Positions 38,656 to 51,600 of a stretch of DNA of 64,000 nt are shown here, in pieces. Source of the DNA: Trematomus loennbergii (lineage: Eukaryota; Chordata; Actinopteri; Perciformes; Nototheniidae); the NCBI GenBank assembly GCA_012861695.1, contig JAAOOA010000100.1, positions 684,144 to 748,143 on the forward strand, read 5' to 3'. Made by a program: the position numbers and the translations under genes. Numbering within the stretch: the stretch's first letter is position 1; each line of letters opens with the position of its first letter. A model generated the notes under the pieces. The model did no database searches. It saw only the letters and a program-made list of their open reading frames with translations, and was not told the origin of the DNA.

Positions 38656-41600
38656 CTAAAGGGGGTAATACATTTATTTATATAGCACCTTTCAACACAA
38701 GGCAATTCAGAGTGCCTTACACAAATGAAAGACAATTGCATTAAGAAATAGTGCAGCAGAAACAGTGGCATTTAAAAACACTAATTTAAAAGCAAAGATA
38801 ATAAAATAATCTTTTCATTTCTCTCATGTACAATACATCCTCTTCTTATGCTGCGGCAACGCAAACATTTCCCAAATTGGGATCAATTAAGTTCTTCTTA
38901 TCTTAACACAGGTACATGAATAAAAGTTACAGTGCAGTTTGAGATGTGAATAGTTCAATTAAAAGCAGCGGCAAAAAGAAAAGTCTTCAGCCTGGATTTA
39001 AAAGCAGTCAGAGTTGCAGCGGACCTGCAGGTTTCTGGGAGTTTGTTACAGATATTCTGGATTAACCGAGCTAATCGTGACAGTTAGCACGATTAGCTCG
39101 GTTAGTTCACTGACCTACCTGACTGTGGGATATAAGAGACTTCCTGTTCTCTGCCACCTGACAAATAAACGATGACAACTCCGCGCAACTCAACCGACTC
39201 ATCTGACATCAGCTCCCTCTCCCTCTCTCTGTCTGATACAAACACCTGACACACTGACCCTGCTTTATGACGGTCACTGTAGTTTAAAATAACAAATAAG
39301 GGGGGGGGGGATTTCACTCAACATATTCTCCCTCTGAAATATGTGTCTGACACTCTAGGGTCGTTGTTTGGAAATAAAATTAAAAGTGAGAACAATTCTG
39401 TGATTAAGTAACTGTGACCCTCGTCTTCCTCTAGCTCCTCCCAGCTTGTCGGCCAATCAGCTGCTGCCGTTTACACGAAGAGGTAAGGAGCTCGTACCTG
39501 ATTGGGCGAGGCGGTCTCTGGCACAGCTACAGGGCAGTAGCTCGATGCGGCTGCAGAGAGACGTCACGGCAGAGTGGAGACGCTCCAACTCATATCCTGC
39601 GCTCTCCAGCTGAAACAACAACAACAACATCAGGTACGTTAGTGTTTACATTTAACACCACGTTATACTCTGCTACCACTCAGAGGGGGTATTGGGACTG
39701 TTAGATTAACTCTCTGAGGTCTTTGTAAAGATGCTATTAAAACATGAACCCTGAGCTGCAGTAATGAACCTGTGTTATGCATAACAAGCTAAGCTATCAG
39801 CACGTGTAGCTGCAGGGAGGTCACATGTAGCTGCAGGGAGGTCACATGTCCAGACGGTTAGATACCTGCTGTATCCGCTCCAGCGTCTGGATGACCCGGA
39901 TGTAGTCGAGGTACACCCCCCCGCGGTGTCCCAGTCCTGGATGGTGGCGCTGCGTTCAGGGACCGCCAGACCCTCCAGGAACTCCAGCAGGAAGTTGTGG
40001 TTATCGTTGATGATGCAGTCAGGGGCGAAATAAATAAAAACGTACCTCTTATTATTTTACTCCTTAAAGCAGGCATGTCCAAAGTCCGGCCCGCAGCTTC
40101 GTTCTTAGAATGTATTTTTTTTGTACAGCACTTTGGCTCGACCAAAAATCGTTTTTATATGTGCTATATAAATAAAACTTGATTTGATAAATGATCCTAA
40201 GTTTAAAAAATAATACGAGGTAACCATGAAGTTGTTAACATCTGTATGAAGATATTAATGTCCATCTTGTTGTGCAGTACACACACACACACACACACGT
40301 CAGTCAAGTGATGCAGACTCTCTGCTGAGCAAGAACGCGCTAACGGAGGGGTAGTTTGTAGGGGCGGTTTGGAATTGGGTCTTAGTGTGTGTTAGTGTGT
40401 GTGTCTGTTACCTGAGGCCAGGTGCTGGATGAGCAACCGGTGGCACTGGCTCCAGGCTCCGGCTCTGTACAGGTGCAGCGCCTCCTGCTGGTGGGCTGCG
40501 TCCCTGCGGGCTCTGGTGGCTTTGGCCTGATGGATCCAGGTCTCTGGGAGCAGAAGCCTCTCAGTGAGGAAACGCTCCCTCTGCTGAGAGTCCTCCGTCT
40601 CCTGCAGGGGGCAGTAGAGCGCCAGCATCTCCTTCACCGCCCGCTCACGCTGCCTGCACACAGGAGTCACACAGGAAACACACGTCACACAGGAAGTACG
40701 GGTTCAGGTTATTTGTACCCTGTGTACTTGGTTTGCAAGTAAAAGACAGAGTAATTGAACACCTTTTTGTACACTACAGTCCAACAGAAGTCTTACGTGT
40801 GGTCGTGGATGTGCATCAGGATGAAGATGGCCATGTGCCAGAGGCCTTTGCTCTCCAGCTGAGCTGCGTAGCTGCTGTGCAGGAGGCCCTGTCGAGAGGA
40901 GCTCAGGTGAGTGTAGTGCAGCGCCTGAAGGACGCCCCACAGGTGCCAGCTGAGTCTGTAGTCCAGACGCTGCCAGGTGACGCTCAGAGGGTCGAGCAGC
41001 TGCTGCAGGCTGTAGTGTCTGGGGAGAGAGAGAGAGACAGAGAGAGAGACAGAGACAGAGAGAGTTCAAAGTCACTTAATTCACCTTTCTTCCCTGTTCT
41101 GATGCTCGGTCTGAACTTCGCCAGGTCCTCTTGACCATGTCTACATGCATTGAGTTGCTGACATGTGATTGGCTGATTAGATATTCGCATTGTGTGTTCA
41201 TCTTTAGAGTACAGAGATCTACTGTATAAGCACAGGGACAGAGCTGTGCCCTGGATCCAGGTGTTCTGGTTGGTCTGATTGGGCTCAGCAGGTGTTTACC
41301 TGTCGCTGTAGAGCTTCAGCAGGTGTTTAGTTTACCTGTCGCTGTAGAGCTTCAGCAGGTGGAAGCAGAGGTCGTGCAGAGGGCGTTTGGTTTCCTCCTC
41401 TTCCTCCTCCTCCAGGTGAGGCTCCTCTTCCTCCAGGTAGGGGGGCAGGGGGCCACGGCGTACTTGCCCCCCTCACAGGAGCCCTGCAGGGTTTAAACGT
41501 GTCACATTTAATAAAGTCCTCCGAGAAGAACCACAACATGGGTGTGAATGCTGACGGCTGGCTGGAGCTCGACTACATATAAAAGAAGTTTGGATGTCTG

Positions 41601-41947
41601 AGAGATAAGACCTGTTTTGTGGGTTAGGGGCTTTGATTCAGAAAATACAGCTTTTTTGTACAGAACTCTCCCGTTGAAAGAATTGAGCCAAATTGAGATG
41701 TTTTTGAATGTTTTCTGTAAATAATAACAGAAAGGTAAACCTTACCTGGAAGGCAGTCTCGTATCCGGACAGAGCGTCGGCCACGGAGGAGGTGGGAGGG
41801 AGCAAGAACCAGAGAGAGACCCCGATACACCGCTTCCAATCCAACTCAGAGAACACGTTCACTGACGAATCAGACGACTGCCACACCTGAGAGAGAGAGA
41901 GAACACAGGTGAGCCACTTCATCCACAGCAACAAGACCTCAGACATA

Positions 41948-41991
<44 letters not shown>

Positions 41992-42010
41992 TCACCCTCT
42001 CCCTGACAGC

Positions 42011-42041
<31 letters not shown>

Positions 42042-42062
42042 CTCACCCCTCTCCCTGACAGC

Positions 42063-42102
<40 letters not shown>

Positions 42103-42238
42103 TCACCCCTCTCCCTGACAGCAGGGTGTGGTGTGTGTGTGTGTGTGTTGTGTGTGTGTGTGTGTGTGTGTGTCTCACCCCTCTCCCTGACAGCAGTGTG
42201 TGTGTGTGTGTGTGTGTCTCACCCCTCTCCCTGACAGC

Positions 42239-42276
<38 letters not shown>

Positions 42277-42338
42277 TCACCCCTCTCCCTGACAGCAGGG
42301 TGTGTGTGTGTGTGTGTCTCACCCCTCTCCCTGACAGC

Positions 42339-42374
<36 letters not shown>

Positions 42375-42586
42375 TCACCCCTCTCCCTGACAGCAGGGTG
42401 TGTGTGTGTGTGTGTGTGGGTGTGTGTGTGTGTCTCACCCCTCTCCCTGACAGCAGGGTGTGTGGTGTGTGTGTGTGTGTCTCACCCCCTCCCTGACAGC
42501 AGGGTGTGTGTGTGTCTCACCCCTCTCCCTGACAGCAGGGTGTGTGTGTGTGTGTGTGTGTGTGTCTCACCCCTCTCCCTGACAGC

Positions 42587-42652
<66 letters not shown>

Positions 42653-45600
42653 TCACCCCTCTCCCTGACAGCAGGGTGTATATCTTCAGTCTCTCCTCAG
42701 CAACGTAGCTGTCTGTCTGAAGGCTCCTCCAGTCGTTCAGCTGCAGAAACAGCAGCTCTCTGCAGTCCTGAGACCCCCCCGCCTGGGAGAGGAGGAGCGA
42801 GAGACAGTGGTCTCCTGGAGGGGGGGAGACAGTATATTATTAAAGGTCTCCTATCGTGCTATTTTTAGGCATATATTATGAGTCTCAGATACATATAAAA
42901 CATGTCTCTGAAGTGTTTTGCTCCAAACAGTTCATTCTAGCCTCCTCTCTTCCAGCTGTTACTCAGTGTAAGAACACGTTTTAGAGAGTACTCGTCCATG
43001 GACAAGTGAGTTTGGCAATTTACTTGTCCGAATACGTTTTTCACTTGTCCATTCTGGACTCCTCCCTCTCATCTCATCTCCCTCCTCCTCCTCACCTTGA
43101 CTCTGAGCGAGACAGCAGGCTTCACTGATCTGGTTCCCTGTGAGGAGGCTGAAGATGGCGTCGATGTGTCGGTGTTTCCCAGCGAGCGCCACCTCCTCCT
43201 CCACGCGAGAGGAGGCTCCCCGGGACAGCCAGGAGGAGAAGGTGTTCCTCCTCTGGATCTGCTGCTCGTATTCGCTGATGTCTTCCTGTTCGGAGCCCAG
43301 TCGACCCCACAGGGCCTCGAGGAGGCTCCAGACCTCCGACCAGGGGCCCAGCAGCGCTGAAGACACAGAGGGGGTCCATTTAACATTTAGGGTCTTTTAA
43401 TGCTGTTGTAGGGGGGGGGGGGGTTATAAGTGGGAAGGACTAGCTTTGTTCAGTGTGTGTGCTGCCCAGGAAGCTCCTCTCACTACATTCCAGTGGTTTA
43501 GATCAGAGCTGGGAAATAGTGGAGTACAAATACTTTGTTACTGTACTTAAGTACATGTTTCTGGTATCAGTACTTTACTCCACTACTTATTCTCCTGACA
43601 ACTTTTTACTTTCTACTTCTTACATGTTGAACCCAAATACCTGTACTTTCTACTTCTTACATGTTGAACACAAATACCTGTACTTTCTACTTCTTACATG
43701 TTGAACACAAATACCTGTACTTTCTACTTCTCACATTTTGAACACAAATACCTGTACTTTCTACTTCTCACATTTTGAACACAAATACCTGTACTTTCTA
43801 CTTCTTACATGTTGAACACAAATACCTGTACTTTCTACTTCTCACATTTTGAACACAAATACCTGTACTTTCTACTTCTCACATGTTGAACACAAATACC
43901 TGTACTTTCTACTTCTTACATGTTGAACACAAATACCTGTACTTTCTACTTCTTACATGTTGAACACAAATACCTGTACTTTCTACTTCTTACATGTTGA
44001 ACACAAATACCTGTACTTTCTACTTCTTACATTTTGAACACAAATACCTGTACTTTCTACTTCTTACACTTTGAACACAAATACCTGTACTTTCTACTTC
44101 TTACATGTTGAACCCAAATACCTGTACTTTCTACTTCTTACATTTCCCAAACAGGCTGGTTCCTTTAGTTTGAATGTGTGTTTGGTGGCGTGATCATTAT
44201 TATTTAGAGTCATTGCGTGCCTATTGATTTGAACACGATCCGTGTATCCATCATTTCCTGGTCTTCTCTAAAGAAGAGGGACCAATGAAAACGTTGCCGT
44301 TGTTCAGCATGGAAACATTCATTAGTTAACAATGACATTATTGTTCTATTAATATAAAGGAGGTCAGGTACTCTTTAAAACAGCTGCTAGTTATGGGTAC
44401 TTTTTACTGAAGCCCTCTTTACTTTTACTTGAGTGAAGAAGTTTAGTCAGTACTTCTACTTTTACCAGAGTATTTTTAAACACAAGTATATGTACTTCTA
44501 CCTGAGTAAAGGATGTGTGTACGTTTGCCATCTCTAGTGTAGAGTAACTAAGTACATTTACTCGAGTATGGTACTTCTACTCTAACCCAAGTACAGGATC
44601 CGAGTACTTCTCTCACCTCTGCTGTAATCTCATGCATATCACTTTGAGTCTTGTATAGTTACAGTTCCCCTGGTACTCACGCTCAGCGGCCCCCCTGCTG
44701 CTCAGCTCTCTGATCCAGTCGGAGTACTGGTGTAGCGCCTCCACCCCGGGGCGGGGGGTCACCAGAGGGCAGGGCGAGCCAGAGGGGGTCTCCACGCTGC
44801 TGTTCATCAGACTGATCTCTAGGGGGCGCTGCACATCATCATCATTATCCTCCTGATCCTGATCCTTCACCTCCAGCTGCTCAACAACCACCTTATAGCA
44901 GCTCTCCATCAACCTGCAGGGACACAGAGGTGGGAGAGGGAGAGGGGGTGTGTGTGAGTGAGTGTGTGTGGGAGAGTGTGTGAGTGTGTGGGCGAGTGTG
45001 TGTGAGTCTGTTTGTCAGTGTGTGTGTGTGTGTGTGTGTGAGTGTGTGTGGGAGAGTGTGTGTGTATGAGCGAGTGAGTAAGTGGGCGAGTGTGTGTGAG
45101 TCTGTTTGTCAGTGTGTGTGTGAGTGTGTGTGGAGAGTGTGTGTATGAGCGAGTGAGTAAGTGGGCGAGTGTGTGTGAGTCTGTTTGTCAGTGTGTGTGG
45201 GAGAGTGTGTGTGTATGAGCGAGTGAGTAAGTGAGCGAGCATGTGAGAGAGTGAGTGTGTGTGTGTGTGAGCAAGTGAGTGAGCATGTGAGAGAGTGTGA
45301 GTGTGAGTGTGTGTCTATGTGGGAGAGAGTGTGTGTGTGGGAGAGAGTGTGTGTGTGGGAGAGAGTGTGTGTGTGTGGGAGAGAGTGTGTGTGTGTGGGA
45401 GAGAGTGTGTGTGGGAGAGGGTGTGTGTGGAGAGTGTGTGTGTGGGAGAGTGTGGTGTGGTGAGTGTGTGTGTGGGAGAGAGTGTGTGTGTGGGAGAGAG
45501 TGTGTGTGTGTGTGGGAGAGAGTGTGGGAGAGAGTGTGTGTGTGGGAGAGAGTGTGTGTGGGAGAGAGTGTGTGTGGGAGAGAGTGTGTGTGGGAGAGAG

Positions 45601-48600
45601 TGTGTGTGGGAGAGAGTGTGTGTGGGAGAGTGTGTGTGTGTGGGAGAGAGTGTGTGTGTGGGAGAGAGTGTGTGTGTGGGAGAGAGTGCGTTGTGTGGGG
45701 AGAGTGCGTGTGTGTGGGAGAGAGTGCGTGTGTGTGGGAGAGAGTGCGTGTGTGTGGGAGAGAGTGCGTGTGTGTGGAGAGAGTGCGTGTGTGTGTGGGA
45801 GAGAGTGCGTTGTGGGTGTGGGGGTGTGTGTGGGGGGGGTGTGTGGGGTGTGGGTGTGTGGTGGGGGTGTGGGTGTGTGTGTGGGTGTGTGTGGGGGTGT
45901 GTGTGGGGGTGTGTGGTGTGGGGGTGTGTGTGTGTGGGGGTGTGTGGGGGTGTGGGTGTGTGGGTGGGTGTGTGTGTAGGAAGCTGAACTCATTCTTTGT
46001 GAAGTTGTTGGTGTTCTTCTCCTCGGAGCTGACCCTCTCTCCTGAGTGAACCAGAGTCCAGCCGGGCCCCCAGCCCTCTGAAGGAGCGCCCTCTGAAGAG
46101 CGCGGCGTCCATCAGCAGAGACCCCTACACACATTTAGAGAAAAATGTAATTAATAAAAAAAAAAAAAATGTTTAAATAAATGTATTGTAAAAAAAAAAT
46201 ACAATTTTATGAATAATCCAAAAAATGTAATTAAATTAATTAATAAATAAATAGCTTGTAAAAGAAAATATATATAAAAAAATATACTAAATTAAATGTA
46301 ATGAATAAATAATCAAAAATAAATAGATTGTAAAAAAAAAGATAATATACAAAATTAAATGTAATAAATAAATAGTAATAAATACACATACCTTCCCCTG
46401 AGTGATGGAGTCTTTGAGGGGCACGGGGCCCCCGAGCCTCCGGACCCCCACGGTCCTGACGGAGGGCTCGGGGGGCGCTGGGGCAACAGGAAGCTAGAGG
46501 AGCCGGCCCAGCGGGGGGGCTCTGAGGAGGCAGGGGGAGGGGGGCGGGGCGAGTCAGGGAGAGAGAACAGACCGGAGGAGAAACGAGCCTGAAGGAGACC
46601 CCCCACTGAGGAGAGAGAGACATATTATATTGATCAGTGTTATGAGAGAGGAAATAACAAATAGGAAGTGAGTGTGTGTGTGTGTGTGTGTGAGTGTGTG
46701 TGTACCTGACGTTCTGCTCTGAGGCAGCACGATGCGAGGAGAAGAGACCTCGGAGCTCTTCATCACCGCCGGCGGCTCCTGGAACATGTCCTCCTCATCT
46801 TCAGCGAAAGAGAGGCCTTCATGATCTGCACAACAACAACAACAACAACAACAACAACGCTCTTATTCTGAAGGAACTGAGCACTTCCTGTCTGCTGTGT
46901 GACAGGGACATCATCTAGAGCGCTATCAAAATTAAACGTATTATTGTTATTCTGACCGAGAGAGTGTGAGTGTGTGTGTGTGTGAGCGAGTGTGTGTGTG
47001 AGCGAGTGTGTGAGCGTGTGTGTGAGCGAGTGTGTGTTGTGCGTGCGTGCGAGTGTGTGTTGTGCGTGTGAGTGTGTGAGCGAGCGAGCGTGTGCGAGTG
47101 AGTGTGAGCGAGTGTGTGTGTGTGTGCGTGCGAGTGTGTGTGTGTGTGTGAGCGAGTGTGTGAGTGCGTGCGAGTGTGCGAGTGTGTGAGTGCGTGCGAG
47201 TGTGTGCGAGTGTGTGCGTGCGAGTGTGTGTGCGTGCGAGTGTGTGTGAGCGAGTGTGTGTGTGTTGTGCGTGCGAGTGTGTGTGAGCGAGTGTGTGTGT
47301 GTGTGCAATCTGACCTGCAGGGTGTGTGGGTTGATGCCCAGCGAGGACATCATGCAGCTGGATGATGACATCACTTCGTGCTCGTTGGGAATCGAATCGT
47401 CGATCGTCTCCTCCGTCGTCTTCTTCCCCTTCGGCAGTTCCTCGTCTTCATCACCTCCCAGCATGCTCTCTGTCGTGATGTCGGCCATGACGCTGTCCAG
47501 CTCCGGGAGGTCTGACACCGCGGGGGACTGCGGATAGACTCATCATCACTATTCTCCTCATCATCACTATCATTTTCATCATCATCATCACCACTATCAT
47601 CTATATATATAGAATTTTTGCACAACTTTTTATTTTGTATTTTATTATATATGTTGCCATCTCTACACTGCAGCTGCTGAGCATGACAATAAAACCTTTG
47701 AATCTTCTTCATCATCGTCATCTTAGTCCAAAGAGGTTACAAATATATATTAAAAGATTAATCTCTAACTATTGGTATTTTACTTTATAAAGCAACCTCA
47801 TATTTTATTAACTCAAAGCACTTCATATTTTTAAACTTAAAAGCAGACCTTTGTAGATACTCCATGTATTAATATCCGTGTCTACGTAAGCAGTTCTTTC
47901 CTAATACTGTTTTTGTTATATTCATTTATACTGCACCTTAAAGGTAGGGTGGGTAAGAATGGAGAAACCAGCTCGAGATCGCTAGAATTTGAAAATACAC
48001 AACCGAAAAAAATCTTCCACTTCCTTACAGAGCCCCTCCTCCAACACACACGAACACGCACATGACCAATGAGGGCACGAGATAAGTTTGTGCACAGATG
48101 GAAGGCTGACAGGCAGGTAGGCCATCCAGTCATCTGACCCGGGCCGAGGCAGATTGGTCGTGCTTTTTACAGCGCCACGGCTTCCACAGATGAACATTTT
48201 TGTATACACTTATTGCCAAAGCATTTAATGTATTCATTGCTATCGGGATGTTAAGAGCATTCCATGGAATTTAACAAGTGTTTCTGAAGTGAATTACCTA
48301 CCCCACCTTTAAGAACAATTAGCAAAATATTAACTGTAAAGGTTTAAAAAATTGTTAATAAAATGTCCACGTAATTGGAGTTAGAGCATCATCATCATCT
48401 TCATCGTCAGTGTGTGTGTGAGCGTGTGTGAGTGAGCGTGTGAGTGAGCGAGTATGAGTGAGTGAGCGAGTGCGAGTGAGCGAGCGTGAGAGTGTGTGAG
48501 TGAGCGTGTGAGTGAGCGAGTGAGTGTGAGTGAGCGTGTGAGTGAGCGAGCGAGCGTGAGAGTGTGAGTGTGAGTGTGTGTGTGTGTGAGTGAGCGAGTA

Positions 48601-51600
48601 TGAGTGAGTGAGCGAGTGTGAGTGAGCGTGTGAGTGAGCGAGCGAGCGTGAGAGTGAGCGTGTGTGTGTGTGTGTGAGTGAGCGTGTGAGTGAGCGAGCG
48701 TGAGAGTGTGTGTGTGAGTGTGTGTATGAGTGAGTGACGGACCGTCTACACAGCAGCGTTAAAAAAATCTTGGAGGTGGGCGTATCTGAAGCTTGAGGAT
48801 TTTTTGCGAGCAAGGCACGAACAACCAATCACATGAATCTCCCGCCCGCGACATACGAAGCAAAAAAGCCCGAAGTAAACTGGATATAAACTCCCCAAAC
48901 AGGCGAAAACCTACCACTGTCTCTGCCACCTCCCTCCATGCCTGGCTCCTCCGGTTTATATCCCGGTAGGTAAATAGGGTCTGGTCATAAAGCACCGGGT
49001 GATTCCCTACCGCTAATTTCTCCTCCATTTTTTGGAATATGAGAAAATGACCTGCGGTATGTCTCTCCCAGCATACACGCCGTTTGATTGGCTAGAGCTT
49101 GAACTGTCAGATTTGCGTACACGGGATTTGATTGGCTGACGCTTCCACCTCAGCTCAGTTGAATCCTGAAAATCCTGAAAATCTCCGCTCGCCTGCCCAC
49201 AATGCAGTTCGGCGAAAAGTGAGGGAAAGTGACGTCACCCCATTCAAAGTGAATGGGCAGAAGCGTTTCAAGATTTTTTTAACGCTGCTGTGTGGACGGT
49301 CCGTGAGCGAGTGTGAGCGTGTATGAGTGAGCGTGTGTGTGTGTGAGTGTGAGCGAGCATGTATGAATGTGTGAGGGTTTTTCCAGCTATAACATTTCAT
49401 TTAAGTTATAATTATAATCATAACAATAATAATAATTGATGGATTCATTTCATTATGGTATTTGAGCTTCATAACGCTTCAAACCCTAACCCCTCCACTG
49501 GTTTCAACCAAGCACTAAATTCAATGTTTTCAAACCAAATACGGTTGAACTTACACTTCCCCATATTTATTTGTAAGTAGATTCGAAGATACCAAGGTTC
49601 CTGACTGCCGCCAGCTGAAGCTTGGTTGCTCGGTTACTAGCTGGGTGTTCTCCGATAAGGGGCCGGGGGAAACAAAGTTAGTGATTACTGGTTCCATGTT
49701 GATTTATTTCAATACAGATTGTTGAAGGGAACTGAAAGGCTCTTACCGTACTGGTTACTTTAGAGCCCGGACATTTCCCCCAAAACACATTTAGACGCGA
49801 TCGCGACACAGAAGTACCTTTCAAATCCCATCAATTTTAAGACCTTTAAATCATATTTAAGACTTTATTTTTTTGATCAAATTGAAGACTTTTTCAGGCC
49901 TTAAATTCAGATTATCATATTTCAGACCCTGCGGGAACCCTGAGTAATAAACTATAATATCTCCGGGACAAACGTTACACACCAAAGATTAAACTCCATT
50001 ACTTTATTTTCATGAACATTCGTACAGTTTGTTGGGACCACACGTCTCAAAGCAGGTTAGAAACGTGCTGACACACCTGACTTCATAATATAAAGAATAC
50101 CAAACCTAAACGGCTGATAAAAACACCGTTACTTCCCAGATCTCTCTCGTTGTTATTTACATGTGTAACAACGTTAAGACGCTTCCTCATGTCTTTACTC
50201 CGGTTAAAGATGGAGAGTAAAGCGAATCAAATACCTTTCCTCTTGTTTTTGTGACCGAGTTTATCCTGTGAACTAAAAGACAGAGATATTTCCTCCTGCT
50301 TTAACGCAGACGTCAAACCCGCAAAAACTCTGATGATTCAGACAGTACCATCACTTAAAAACAATATATACTGCTATTACCATGATGTGCTTTTTTTTTT
50401 TTATTATTAATAACGTGTGCCGACTTAGTTTGTAACATTTAAGTCTATTCTCTGCACTTTATCTGCTGTTAGAAGCACTCAATGATATCTTATTTCTCAT
50501 TTTAGCTATGAGTGAAAGGCTCCTTTAGAGCTGCAGTGTGAAGAGGTTTTTCAAAATAAAAGCACGGCAGATTATGAATGAAATGCTCCTTTAAAGCTGC
50601 AGTGTGAAGAGGTTTTTCAAAATAAAAGCACGGCAGATTATGAATGAAATGCTCCTTAAAAGCTGCAGTGTGAAGATGTTTTTCAAAATAAAAGCATGGC
50701 AGATTACGAGTGAAAGGCTCCTTAAAAGCTGCAGTGTGAAGATGTTTTTCAAAATAAAAGCGCGGCAGATTACGAATGAAATGCTCCTTAAAAGCTGCAG
50801 TGTGAAGAGGTTTTTCAAAATAAAAGGATTTGTCAACTTTTATGTAGTTAATCTATCTATATACGTAGATGTGATCATTTTGTTATACTTGATGAATATT
50901 TTCTTAAAATACAAAAAAAGAAATAAGAAATGCTCCTTTAAAGCTTGGTGTGTCAGTGATGATGAGGATGATGATGAGTGATGAAGGCAGGCTGCTCTAC
51001 CTGCTGCTGGGCGGGGGGGAGCAGCTTCTGCAGACGCGAGGCAGGAAGTGACATCGTCTTCAGCTTCTTGGGGTCAGATTTGAGCGGCACTTCCTCCTCT
51101 TCGTCAGAGTCCTGCAGGCCGTACTTTGAGAAGTGGGCGACCTGAGGGAGGGTTAAGGATTTAAATTAGTAATGATGAACACAAGGCTTTAAAAAGGTCT
51201 GTAGCTCCGTACGAAAGACAATAAAAGCCTTCTCTCTCTGGTATGACTGAGGGTCTCTGACCTCGAACACCCAGGACCCGGTCTCCGTCCTATACTCCAG
51301 GAAGCGGGCCCCCTGCCTGCGCGAGGCCTTCTCCAGCCGGCCCTCGTAGTTCATCTCCGTCAGACGCTCCGGGCTGCGGATCTGAGCGCACGACGTCTTA
51401 TCGTTGGGCCAGACGCCGTCCAGAGTCACCTCCGCCTTCCTGAGGGGAAACACAGAGAACACATACAGGGTCAGAGAGAGACAGGTGGTGACAGGAAGTG
51501 GATGAACAGTTCAGATAGACCCCGCCTCTCACCTGTTAAGCCCCTCCCCCTCTGGGGGCTTGTTCTTGTCGTCAGGGTAAACGATGACCTCTTTGCGTCT

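Noticed and set aside
41955..42668. 237-codon plus-strand Cys-Val frame
   Set aside because: Antisense translation of the splice-site satellite and (TG)n.
43097..43400. Several plus-strand frames over a nup98 exon
   Set aside because: Antisense shadows of the conserved minus-strand exon.
45109..46134. 341-codon minus-strand frame rich in His-Thr
   Set aside because: It starts in a shifted nup98 exon and then reads through a TG/GAGAG satellite; not a protein.
50604..50981. 125-codon frame with [11 protein letters not shown] repeats
   Set aside because: The 63-bp tandem repeat keeps frames open on both strands; no start context, splice signals or homology.
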